Source: Planotetraspora thailandica (GTDB lineage: Bacteria > Actinomycetota > Actinomycetes > Streptosporangiales > Streptosporangiaceae). Taken from it: DNA of 64,000 bases. The position numbers and the translations under genes were made by a program. Within the stretch, counting starts at the first letter, position 1; every line of letters starts with the position of its first letter. The stretch spans positions 34,457-98,456 of the forward strand of contig NZ_BOOR01000042.1 in NCBI RefSeq assembly GCF_016863335.1, read 5' to 3'. The notes under the pieces were generated by a model that saw nothing but the letters and a program-made list of their open reading frames with translations, was not told the DNA's origin and ran no database searches. Shown piece by piece: positions 1 through 7,130 of this stretch.

Positions 1-878
1 AGGCCGTGGGCGCCCCGGCCCGTCCTGACGAAGCGGTCGACGGTGAAGGTGGTGGCGTCGACGAGCCACACACCGCCGCGAGTCATGTCGGCCACGTAGA
101 AGGTCGTGCCGTCCGGGCTCAGCTTCACGTCCTGGGGCATGCTGCCGGGGGTGAGGGTGATGACGTGCCGCACCTTCGGGACTCGCCAGTCCACCACCAC
201 CAGGTGGCCGGAGAACTCACAGCTCGCGAGAAAGAGCGAGCCGTCGGCCGTGAAGTCGCCGTGGTTGATGCCCCGGCACGGCACCGGCAGTGAGTGCACC
301 AGCCGCATGGTGTGTGGGTCGCGCAGGTCGAATTCGTTGTTGCGCTCGGCCATCACCAACGCGTACCGCCCGTCGGGCGAGAAGTAGAGGTTGTACGGAT
401 CCTCGACCGGGACGGGCTCGCCCGGCTTCCCGGTGCGCGGGTCGATCGGCGTGAGGGAGTTCCCGATGTTGTTGTTCACCCACAGCGTCTTCAGATCCCA
501 CGACGGCACCACGTGCTGCGGCAGGAGGCCCACGCGGAAGTGCCGCACGATCCGGTAGGTGCTCGGATCGATCACGTCAACCGTGCCGCTCTCGCTGTTC
601 GGCACGTATACGAGGGGGAGGAATCCCTTGGCGACCGGGCTGATGAGGCCCGGCCTGGTGGCCGCGTACAGGTCCAGCGCGCCTTGCTCTCCCACGGTCG
701 GGGTTGACGACGCGGCCGGCGAAGGATCAGGCGCCCGCGCCGAGCCCGTGTTCCCCTCGGTCACCGTGTTCACCTGGGCGGCCGGGCCCGCCCCGCCGCC
801 GGCGCCCTGGCCTGAGCAGTTGGCGAGGGAGAGCAAGAGCACTCCCAGCACCGCCGCCCGCCCGGCGGCCATCCGCAC
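1..878 (-). CDS. YncE-like beta-propeller lipoprotein (3' end beyond window)
   Basis: Reading leftwards from a GTG at 878 (alternative ATG at 872) the frame stays open to the window edge. The N-terminus is a hydrophobic signal segment ending in Leu-Ala-Asn-Cys, a slightly atypical lipobox, followed by a Gly/Ala/Pro/Ser-rich linker. Repeated blade motifs follow: VYVPNSESGTVDVIDPST, then LWVNNN..., YFSPDGRYALV and FYVADMTRGGVWLVDATT. These are YVTN/YncE-type beta-propeller repeats. It is probably a surface-anchored lipoprotein; such propellers bind proteins or small ligands and the ligand cannot be read here. The C-terminus is cut by the window edge, so total length is unknown. Confidence 0.75.
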   Translation of the reverse strand, partial: MRMAAGRAAVLGVLLLSLANCSGQGAGGGAGPAAQVNTVTEGNTGSARAPDPSPAASSTPTVGEQGALDLYAATRPGLISPVAKGFLPLVYVPNSESGTVDVIDPSTYRIVRHFRVGLLPQHVVPSWDLKTLWVNNNIGNSLTPIDPRTGKPGEPVPVEDPYNLYFSPDGRYALVMAERNNEFDLRDPHTMRLVHSLPVPCRGINHGDFTADGSLFLASCEFSGHLVVVDWRVPKVRHVITLTPGSMPQDVKLSPDGTTFYVADMTRGGVWLVDATTFTVDRFVRTGRGAHG

Positions 879-1287
879 GTGACCTCTCACGCCACCCCTC
901 GAACCATCCTCAGCGAATGGGGAAGAGCAGGTAGCGGCGGAACTCTCCGACGCGCCCCGCCTTCTCCCCCGCAGACCATTGATCAAGACGACCAGCCGTA
1001 TCACCGCAATCCGGAGCAACGCTTGGCGCGCGGTGACCGCGGTGAACGGCGGGGTCACCGGGAGATTAGCGACGAGCCCGCGTCACGGGATCGGCCTTTG
1101 CGATCACTTTCCTTTGCAGGCCGCGGCTGCCCGCCGCCTCGCCGCGCTGGTCTGAGCGCTGGGACCGCCAGTCGAGGGACAGCGTCATGAACGCAGGGCT
1201 AGCGGGACTTTGAGCGGATGGCTTGACGCTGGTGCCAACGATGCCGCAGTAGTCAGGATGACTCCGCAGATCTGCCGCGGACCCGGC
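879..1287. other. Intergenic stretch without a supported gene
   Basis: About 410 bp between the lipoprotein start and the stop of the small protein at 1288. Open frames here are Arg/Pro/Ser-rich translations typical of non-coding high-GC DNA. No clear hairpin, tRNA or conserved motif was seen. The lipoprotein promoter should lie near its right-hand neighbour at 880-960. Confidence 0.5.
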
Positions 1288-1626
1288 CTACCGGTTGCTG
1301 ATCGCGTAGCGAGTTGCCATGTCTCCCGCAAGCTTGATCTGCGCGTAGAGAACTCCGTCAGCGGATCCGAACACCTCGAAGGACAACTCCGAACCGCCCA
1401 CCGCCCGTGCCAGCCTCAGTTCGAGTGCGGCCTCGGCTCCCACCAAGAAGTAGCTGTACCAGCGTCCTTCCCCATCGTCATCCGTATCCGGCAGCGCGGA
1501 ACCAACCGCCTGCCAGTCAAGATCATCAAACGTATAGCCCACCAGGGACGCGAGGATCTCACAGAGAACCCTCGCGTTCTCCTCCCAGATCCATCCCGCA
1601 TGGATCAGATCTGACCGATGAGACAT
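1288..1626 (-). CDS. Small hypothetical protein, 112 aa
   Basis: Starts at ATG 1626 and encodes an acidic, compositionally normal protein (MSHRSDLIHAGWIWEEN...). It has alternating hydrophobic and charged segments, including ALELRLARAVGGSELSFEVFG and VLYAQIKLAGDMATRYAI, that look like a small globular alpha/beta fold. There is no signal peptide or membrane segment. I do not recognise the family. Size and composition resemble orphan immunity-type proteins found in accessory regions, but no toxin partner is visible, so that is only a guess. It sits next to a decayed toxin-antitoxin pair, consistent with an accessory edge. Confidence 0.6.
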   Translation of the reverse strand: MSHRSDLIHAGWIWEENARVLCEILASLVGYTFDDLDWQAVGSALPDTDDDGEGRWYSYFLVGAEAALELRLARAVGGSELSFEVFGSADGVLYAQIKLAGDMATRYAISNR

Positions 1627-1747
1627 CCATACCCCCGATTCCGGCGCGGGTCCGGCAGTCCGAACAGGGGAAGGCGATTCATGAGCGCCTTGGCCGCAAC
1701 AGGACCGATCCGAGGCAAATCACACGACCGGATTCCCGCTCTCGGTC

Positions 1748-1868
1748 TCAAGCGTCGGTGTCTTTCGGATGACGAGGCGAGGCGTAGACGACCCAGACAG
1801 TGTGGGTGTCATCATCGATCACTGTCGGAAGGTGGGACCGTGACCCGATCTCCACGCTTCGGACTCAC
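1748..1868 (-). pseudogene. Remnant of a RelE/HigB-like toxin gene, internally deleted
   Basis: A GTG at 1868 overlaps the antitoxin stop (GTGA), the usual coupling of this pair. It opens MSPKRGDRVTVPPSDSD and then hits a stop. One frame away the reading continues DDDTHTVWVVYASPRHPKD to a TGA at 1748. As I recall the actinobacterial family, members start M(S/T)PKRGDRV and end with a strand like RRTVWIVYAGTGHPKATE, with about 80 residues between. Only the two ends remain here, out of frame, so the gene looks inactivated by a central deletion. The family match is from memory; a protein search of the joined ends would test it. Confidence 0.6.
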
Positions 1869-2335
1869 GCTGAGACCCCTACCGGCCCGAAGTCGCCGCC
1901 CGTAGCCGTGCGAGCCTGAGCATAGTTTCCGGGGTCGGCCTTGATCCGAGCGGTCGCCCGCCAGCCCACTATCACTTCCTGCGTGGTGACATCGACATCC
2001 AGTTCCGCGGCGTCGGACAGAGCCTCCACCAGTTCAAGAGTGAAGGCACGCAGTTCATCGGAGGTGAGGTGGCGGACCCAGGGGAAGACCTCGGGCATGG
2101 CGATCACCAGCGCGCGGGCGGTCGGATCGTGCTTGATGAGGGCGAGGAACAGTCTGGATGCCGTAGCCAGCGTCTGCTCACGCCGGTCCTCACGGTCGGC
2201 GGCGGTCAGGTAGAAATCCGGGGCATCGCGGTGAGTGACACGTACTCGGCCGAGGCGCGCAGCGCGTTCGGCGACAGCCCGGGGATTTCTCGACAGGTCC
2301 GAGAAAGTGACGGCGTCGGCATTGCTAGTGCTCAC
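1865..2335 (-). CDS. Phd/YefM-like antitoxin, 156 aa
   Basis: Starts at GTG 2335 directly after a purine-rich run. The N-terminal 50 residues (DAVTFSDLSRNPRAVAERAARLGRVRVTHRDAPDFYLTAAD) show the prevent-host-death pattern: a short strand, a 'do not disturb neighbour' helix, then a strand carrying the target name. The remaining 100 residues are helical (LATASRLFLALIKHD..., ELRAFTLELVEALSDAAELDVD). It overlaps by four bases the remains of its toxin gene, so it is now an antitoxin without a working partner. An imperfect palindrome 15 bp upstream (2350-2365) is a likely autoregulatory operator. Antitoxin assignment is from the N-terminal pattern and gene context. Confidence 0.75.
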   Translation of the reverse strand: MSTSNADAVTFSDLSRNPRAVAERAARLGRVRVTHRDAPDFYLTAADREDRREQTLATASRLFLALIKHDPTARALVIAMPEVFPWVRHLTSDELRAFTLELVEALSDAAELDVDVTTQEVIVGWRATARIKADPGNYAQARTATGGDFGPVGVSA

Positions 2336-2349
2336 CCCACCACCATAAG

Positions 2350-2365
2350 TCAGAACACATTCTGA
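2350..2365. promoter_or_regulatory. Inverted repeat upstream of antitoxin, likely autoregulatory operator
   Basis: TCAGAA-CACA-TTCTGA: two perfect 6-bp arms around a 4-bp spacer, ending 15 bp before the antitoxin GTG. Phd-type antitoxins commonly repress their own promoter by binding such palindromes. Function is inferred from position. Confidence 0.45.
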
Positions 2366-2381
2366 TAGGCGGGAACCGTAG

Positions 2382-2507
2382 GGAGATCAGCGCGCCCATC
2401 CCGCCGAGATTCGCGACACCAAGTTCGCCTACGGCCTGGACATCGTCTTCGACGGCCTAGCGATGCGAATGCCGCGTGCACACGGCTTAGCCAGCTTCAG
2501 GGGATGA
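2382..2507 (+). pseudogene. C-terminal scrap of a TetR-family regulator
   Basis: After an in-frame TAG at 2379 the reading gives about 41 residues ending at TGA 2505-2507, including HPAEIRDTKFAYGLDIVFDGLAMRMP. The pattern FxYGLDxxxDGLA is typical of the last helix of TetR/AcrR regulators with a TetR_C domain. No start codon or DNA-binding domain is attached, so it reads as a leftover of a deleted gene. Confidence 0.4.
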
Positions 2508-2687
2508 CCCGCGCACAGGGGCGAGTCCGATTTGCCAAACATGCACAGAAATATCGATGACATGATCTATGCATACGTTTGAAACGATCTCTTCTTATCG
2601 TCGCGCCTGGCGTTGCGGGGCGTTAACCGGCCGGTGCCGGGGTGCCCCGTTCGCGTGTGAGAACCACGGAAGAGACGAGGTACGGAC

Positions 2688-4628
2688 GTGGGACAACACG
2701 AAGGCGCAGGCGAGGTCGAGCAGGCAGGCGAGCGAATCGGCAGGGGCACGCTGAGCCGGCGGGCCCTGATCGGCGGGGCGGGAACCGCGGCTGCGGGCAC
2801 GGCGCTGGCCGTGACGCTGGGCGGCGGGGTGGCGAACGCGTCGGCCACGACGAAGCACACAGCGAAGAAATCGAGCAACGGGGACGCGGCGTCACTGCCG
2901 TCGGTGAAGGACATCCCGCGCCGGTCGCGGCTGGTCGACTACGAGATCGTGGAGCTCGCGGCGCTGCTGCGGGCGGGCAGGGTGTCCAGCGTCGAGCTGA
3001 CCCAGGCTTACCTGGACCGGATCGACAAGTTCAACGGCCCCTTCGAGACCTACGGCAACAACGGGCTCTACAACGCGTTCGTCCGCGTGGACGAGGCCGG
3101 CGCGCTCGCCGCCGCGCGCGCCGCCGACAGGCGCATCGCGGCGTGGCGCCGCAGCGGCGACCCGGTGCCGTGGTTGTGCGGCATCCCCATGGGGATCAAG
3201 GACTCCGTCGGCGTCAAGGGTCTCAACGCGCAGAACGGCTCCTCTGCCTTCGCGGGCAACCTCGCGCTCCAGGACGCCACCGTGGTGGCCCGGCTGCGCG
3301 CGGCCGGCGTGGTTCTGCTCGGGAGCACGATCTGCTCGGCGTTCTCCGGATCCATCACCGGCACGTTCGCCGGCAACGCCTGGAACACCGCGTACGTCCC
3401 CGGCGGGTCGAGCCAGGGCTCCGGCGTCGCACCGGTGGCCCGGCTGGCGGCGGCCGCCATCGGCGAGGAGACCGGCGGCAGCATCATCATGCCCTCGGCA
3501 GCCAACGGAGCCTCGGGCATCAAACCCTCGCTCGGCACCGTCTCGATCGCGGGGGTGATGCCCCTGTCGCCGGGATACGACGTGCTCGGCCCGCTGAGCC
3601 GCAGCGCCCGCGACTCGGCGCTGATCCTCGCCACCATCCTCGGCCCCGACCCGGTGAACGACCCGCAGACGCTGTCGGCGCCGTACCCGTTCCCGAAGAT
3701 CCCGCTCAGCCCGCGCCGGGGCCGTAAGCCCCTGCAGGGCATGACGATCGGCATCCCGCAGACCGACTGGATGAACGTCAGCGGATCGATCAAGGTCGGT
3801 GTGAGCCCGCAGTCGACGTACGGCGCGGGCCACCTCGCGGCCTTCAACCGCCTGGTCGGCCAGCTGCAGAGCCTCGGGGCCCGGGTCATCCAGTTCCCCG
3901 GCCTGGACATGACCGACCCCTCACAGAACCCCTATTTCGCGTCGTCCGACGTGCTGGCCACCGTGGACGGCTCGGCGGTGTCCCCGTCCGCCGCGGTCGT
4001 CAACTCCAACCGGTACGAGGTGCGCTTCGCCGCGGCCGTCGCCGACTTCTGTGCCAGTGGCATCCCGTCGGCCGCCGCGGTGACCACCCTGACCTCTCAG
4101 TACGGCCGCCGGGCTCCCGGCGAGTCCGCCGCGAGTTTCGCCGCCGCGGACCGGTTCAACGGCGGGATCCCCGGTGCCGTGCGGTACGAGGGCGAGCAGC
4201 GCCGCCGCCGGCTGATCTCCAACTACACCAAGGCGCTGCGCGACCACGGCGTCGACTTCATGCTCGTCATGTCGATCGGCGACGTCGTCGGGCAGCGGTC
4301 CGGCGGAGCGGGCTTTCCCGTCTACCGCGCCTACTACCAGGTGCCGAACGCGCTCGGCTGGCCGATGGTCAGCTTCCCGATCGGATACGTGCAGGGGCTG
4401 GCGGCGTCGGCCCAGTTCTGGGGTCCCCGCTTCGCGGAAGCCGACATCACCCAGGCGATGATCGACTACCAGGCCAATTTCCCCGAATATCACAGCGCGG
4501 CTCCGCCGGACCCCACGGTGCCGGCGACCCCGCTCCCGAGCGCGCGGGCGGTGCCGTCCTTCGTGGACGACGGCCCGAGCAATGACCCCCTCATCGGCGA
4601 GGCCGAAGTGAAGGCGGCGCTGGGATGA
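2688..4628 (+). CDS. Tat-exported amidase-signature hydrolase, 646 aa
   Basis: GTG start with GACGAGG upstream. The N-terminus has a twin-arginine signal (LSRRALIGG then an Ala/Gly-rich hydrophobic stretch to about residue 52), so the enzyme is probably exported folded. The amidase-signature domain covers about residues 85-600. The Ser-cisSer-Lys triad is visible: Lys171 in MGIKDS, Ser241 in GGSSQGSG and nucleophile Ser265 in GEETGGSI. Spacing of 24 residues between the two serines matches known family members. It should hydrolyse an amide or ester bond outside the membrane; substrate unknown. The stop overlaps the next start (ATGA), so a 64-aa partner is translated with it. Confidence 0.88.
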   Translation: MGQHEGAGEVEQAGERIGRGTLSRRALIGGAGTAAAGTALAVTLGGGVANASATTKHTAKKSSNGDAASLPSVKDIPRRSRLVDYEIVELAALLRAGRVSSVELTQAYLDRIDKFNGPFETYGNNGLYNAFVRVDEAGALAAARAADRRIAAWRRSGDPVPWLCGIPMGIKDSVGVKGLNAQNGSSAFAGNLALQDATVVARLRAAGVVLLGSTICSAFSGSITGTFAGNAWNTAYVPGGSSQGSGVAPVARLAAAAIGEETGGSIIMPSAANGASGIKPSLGTVSIAGVMPLSPGYDVLGPLSRSARDSALILATILGPDPVNDPQTLSAPYPFPKIPLSPRRGRKPLQGMTIGIPQTDWMNVSGSIKVGVSPQSTYGAGHLAAFNRLVGQLQSLGARVIQFPGLDMTDPSQNPYFASSDVLATVDGSAVSPSAAVVNSNRYEVRFAAAVADFCASGIPSAAAVTTLTSQYGRRAPGESAASFAAADRFNGGIPGAVRYEGEQRRRRLISNYTKALRDHGVDFMLVMSIGDVVGQRSGGAGFPVYRAYYQVPNALGWPMVSFPIGYVQGLAASAQFWGPRFAEADITQAMIDYQANFPEYHSAAPPDPTVPATPLPSARAVPSFVDDGPSNDPLIGEAEVKAALG

Positions 4629-4819
4629 GCCTCGACACTCCGGCGCGGTTCCTGACCGTCGCGTACGGCACGCCGATCGACATCGGCTTCCTCCCGAAGG
4701 CTCCCGACGGGCAAGACGGCAGGCTGCTGACACTCGGCTGGCAGGCCAAGCTCGGAACCTCGTTCCTTCCCTACGACCCCGAGGACGAGCTGATCGGACC
4801 TTACGACTCGTCCGCCTGA
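4625..4819 (+). CDS. 64-aa protein translationally coupled to the amidase
   Basis: ATG overlaps the amidase TGA (ATGA). The product (MSLDTPARFLTVAYGTPIDIGFLPKAPDGQDG...) has no signal peptide, no transmembrane helix and no metal motif. It is rich in Gly, Pro and Asp, with a short beta-like centre. I do not recognise it. Tight coupling implies a role tied to the amidase, for example an accessory or cofactor-like peptide, but a signal-less protein beside an exported enzyme is odd. A strong terminator follows at 4838, so the two genes form a complete transcript. Confidence 0.65.
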   Translation: MSLDTPARFLTVAYGTPIDIGFLPKAPDGQDGRLLTLGWQAKLGTSFLPYDPEDELIGPYDSSA

Positions 4820-4837
4820 ACGCATTCCCACGTGAAC

Positions 4838-4861
4838 GGCCCCGGACAATCGTCCGGGGCC
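4838..4861 (+). terminator. Hairpin terminator after amidase operon
   Basis: Perfect 10-bp stem GGCCCCGGAC / GTCCGGGGCC with a 4-nt loop AATC. There is no T-run, as is common in high-GC actinobacteria. Confidence 0.75.
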
Positions 4862-5175
4862 GACCGGCGGCATTACGGCATGGGCTCCCACGACGCGCAT
4901 GGCATCCGCCTGAAGACCGCTATTTCCCGCCTGTAACAAGATCTTCATATGGCGTTTCCCGCGCCCTACCAGGGCGCTCTGACGCACCGACGGCGTCGAA
5001 CCTGGCCTCCGGACCGGCGCCCGATGTAAGCGGCACGTTTCGACGATCTCGCCCGTTTTCTGTCAGTAAAACATGACATTTCGTCATAACTGATGTCTTG
5101 CAACTGTCCTTCTGGCTCATCCCCCGAGACCCGAGCAAACCCCGGCTCAGGTCTGGAGACAGAAGGAGAAGACTC
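4862..5175. other. Intergenic stretch; upstream region of the secreted nuclease
   Basis: About 310 bp between a terminator and the nuclease GTG. It is somewhat more AT-rich than its surroundings around 4915-4960 and 5065-5100 (for example AACATGACATTTCGTCATAA), so the promoter probably lies there. No gene or confident motif was seen. Confidence 0.4.
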
Positions 5176-5808
5176 GTGCGTCGAGTCATTACCGCCGGCG
5201 TGACCGTCCTCGTCGCGCTCGCCGTCACCCTGACCCTGCCTGCGGGTCCAGCCAGCGCCGCTCCTCCCGGAATCCCCTCCGCCGCCACCGCGGCTTCGGA
5301 GCTCGCCTCGCTGACCGTCGCCGCCGAATCCCACGCCTCCACCTACAGCCGCGACCTGTTCCCGCACTGGATCATTCAGTCCGGCACCTGTGACACCCGC
5401 GAGCAGGTCCTCAAGCGGGACGGCACCAACGTCGTCACCAACTCCAGCTGCTCCGCCACCTCCGGCACCTGGCGCTCGCCGTACGACGGGGCGACTTGGA
5501 CCGCCGCGTCCGACGTCGACATCGACCACATGGTGCCGCTCGCGGAGGCCTGGCGGTCCGGCGCCTGGGCCTGGACCACCGCGAAGCGGCAGGCGTTCGC
5601 CAACGACCTGTCCCGGCCTCAGCTGTGGGCCGTCACCGACAACGTCAACCAGTCCAAGGGCGACCAGGACCCCTCCACCTGGAAGCCTTCGGTGACCTCG
5701 TTCCGGTGCACGTACGCCCGGGCGTGGATCGGCGTGAAGTACTACTACGGGCTGACCCTGCAGAGCAGCGAGAAGTCCGCATTGAGCAGCATGCTCGGCG
5801 GCTGCTGA
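5176..5808 (+). CDS. Secreted HNH family endonuclease, 210 aa
   Basis: The GTG at 5176 is chosen because AGAAGGAG lies 7 nt upstream; longer in-frame starts would bury this site. Residues 1-28 form a Sec signal peptide (RRVITAGVTVLVALAVTLTL...ASA). The mature part carries the beta-beta-alpha-metal fold of the DUF1524/GmrSD-type HNH nucleases: DVDIDHMVPLAEAW with general-base His118, and WAVTDNVNQSKGDQDPSTW with the Asn/Asp positions for metal. Cys72/Cys92 and a C-terminal Cys may form disulfides. It is a predicted extracellular DNA/RNA nuclease, similar to small secreted nucleases of streptomycetes. A terminator follows, so it is monocistronic. Confidence 0.88.
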   Translation: MRRVITAGVTVLVALAVTLTLPAGPASAAPPGIPSAATAASELASLTVAAESHASTYSRDLFPHWIIQSGTCDTREQVLKRDGTNVVTNSSCSATSGTWRSPYDGATWTAASDVDIDHMVPLAEAWRSGAWAWTTAKRQAFANDLSRPQLWAVTDNVNQSKGDQDPSTWKPSVTSFRCTYARAWIGVKYYYGLTLQSSEKSALSSMLGGC

Positions 5809-5825
5809 CCGGTCCCCTCGCGGGT

Positions 5826-5861
5826 GAGGCCGCCCACGGCACGGCGCCGTGCGGCGGCCTC
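5826..5861 (+). terminator. Hairpin terminator after secreted nuclease
   Basis: Long GC stem: GAGGCCGCC pairs with GGCGGCCTC and the inner CACGGC with GCCGTG, with one bulged C and a 5-nt loop. Confidence 0.7.
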
Positions 5862-6232
5862 TCGGATGCCCGTGAGACCGCGTCAACCCCTTCAGGCGGT
5901 CTCCGGCGTCGATGGGCTGTGAACAGGTATCAGTGACATTCGTTACACTCCGAGCCGACCTTCGCGGCAGTACCGGAACCGACGAGTTCGTCCAGATCTC
6001 CACCGCGGTCGACAGCGATCGGCACAGCGCTCGTCGGGTCTTGATGCGCGGCGGGGAAGGCGTCGACGTCGTCCAGCCGGATTCACAAGGCGTGCCCGTC
6101 CCGTAAGACGATGGACGGCACACGCGCTAATCAGCCGCGGTCCGACCATTCGATGCCTGGACCGCCACACCTGTGCCGGGTGCCGCTCTCGGCATCAGGC
6201 GAAGGACGGCCGCGACAGAACCCGCAGGTAGG
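5862..6232. other. Intergenic stretch without a supported gene
   Basis: About 370 bp between the nuclease terminator and the oxidoreductase control region. Short open frames exist on both strands, but none has a ribosome site or recognisable protein character. No RNA gene was seen. Confidence 0.4.
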
Positions 6233-6246
6233 ACGTGTATACACGT
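6233..6246. promoter_or_regulatory. 14-bp perfect palindrome, candidate repressor operator
   Basis: ACGTGTATACACGT, a perfect palindrome 29 bp before the LLM oxidoreductase ATG, placed where a repressor would cover the promoter. The likely regulator is not adjacent and could not be identified. Confidence 0.5.
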
Positions 6247-6275
6247 AGGGTCGTGTCGTCTTTCGGAAGGTTGTC

Positions 6276-7118
6276 ATGAACGCTCGATCGTTCCGTTTCG
6301 GGGTCAGTCTCCTTAATGCCGGTTCTTCCCGATCAGACTGGCTTGCGCGAGCCAGGGAAGCCGAGGATCTGGGGTACGACGTCCTGCAGGTGCCCGACCA
6401 CCTCACCACGGTGGCGCCGTTCCCGGCGCTGGTGGCCTCGGCCGATGTGACCAGCATGCGGCTGGGGACGTACGTGCTCAACGCCGGCGTATTGAGCCCG
6501 GCCTACCTCGCCCGGGACGTAATCGACACACAGCGGCTCACCGACGGCCGGCTCGAGCTCGGTCTGGGCGCCGGTTACGTGCCGGAGGAGTTCGCCGCGG
6601 TGGGCTTGCCGTTCGGCACGCCGGGGTCGCGTCTGCGCAAGCTCGAAGAGGTCCTCACGGGGCTGCGGGAGCTGCTGGCGGCCCGGCCCGACACGCCGCA
6701 ACCGCCGATCATGGTGGCCGGCGTGGGCGACCGCATTCTCACGCTGGCGGCCCGCAGCGCCGACATCATCAGTTTCCCGATCTCGGTCGGCTTCGGCGAG
6801 GGCACCCCTGAGCAGGCTCTGGGCAACCGCGTCCAGCACGTCCGGGACGCGGCCGGCGAGCGCATCGGCGAGATCGAGCTGAACCTCTTCGTGGCAGGCG
6901 TCGGCCACCAGCTCGCCGACATCGATCTCTCGGTGATCACCGCGGCCACGGGCATGTCGGCTGAGCAGCTGGCCGAACTGCCCGGCGTCCTTGTCGGCTC
7001 GCCGCGGCAGATCGCCGACACCCTGCTGCGTTACCGCGAGGAGTTCGGCATCAGTTACATCAGTGTCCTGGAGCCTCACATGAGGGCGTTCGCCGAGGTC
7101 ATTCCGCTGCTGAAGTGA
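6276..7118 (+). CDS. LLM-class, probably F420-dependent oxidoreductase, 280 aa
   Basis: ATG preceded by GGAAGG six bases upstream. The whole protein is one luciferase-like TIM barrel. It opens FRFGVSLLNAGSSRSDWLARAREAEDLGYD, contains LQVPDHL and then DGRLELGLGAGYVPEEF, the usual LLM core. It ends with the SPRQIADTLLRYREEFGISYISVLEPH segment seen in the TIGR03621 F420-dependent subfamily. Such enzymes move hydride between reduced F420 and small organic substrates; the substrate is unknown. It is a single gene with its own palindromic operator and lies tail-to-tail with the molybdenum hydroxylase operon. Confidence 0.85.
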   Translation: MNARSFRFGVSLLNAGSSRSDWLARAREAEDLGYDVLQVPDHLTTVAPFPALVASADVTSMRLGTYVLNAGVLSPAYLARDVIDTQRLTDGRLELGLGAGYVPEEFAAVGLPFGTPGSRLRKLEEVLTGLRELLAARPDTPQPPIMVAGVGDRILTLAARSADIISFPISVGFGEGTPEQALGNRVQHVRDAAGERIGEIELNLFVAGVGHQLADIDLSVITAATGMSAEQLAELPGVLVGSPRQIADTLLRYREEFGISYISVLEPHMRAFAEVIPLLK

Positions 7119-7130
7119 GGCCGGCGCCGC

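Noticed and set aside
5912..6106. Possible 64-aa gene in the gap before the LLM oxidoreductase
   Set aside because: No ribosome site, no recognisable composition or motif; overlaps several other short frames equally well.
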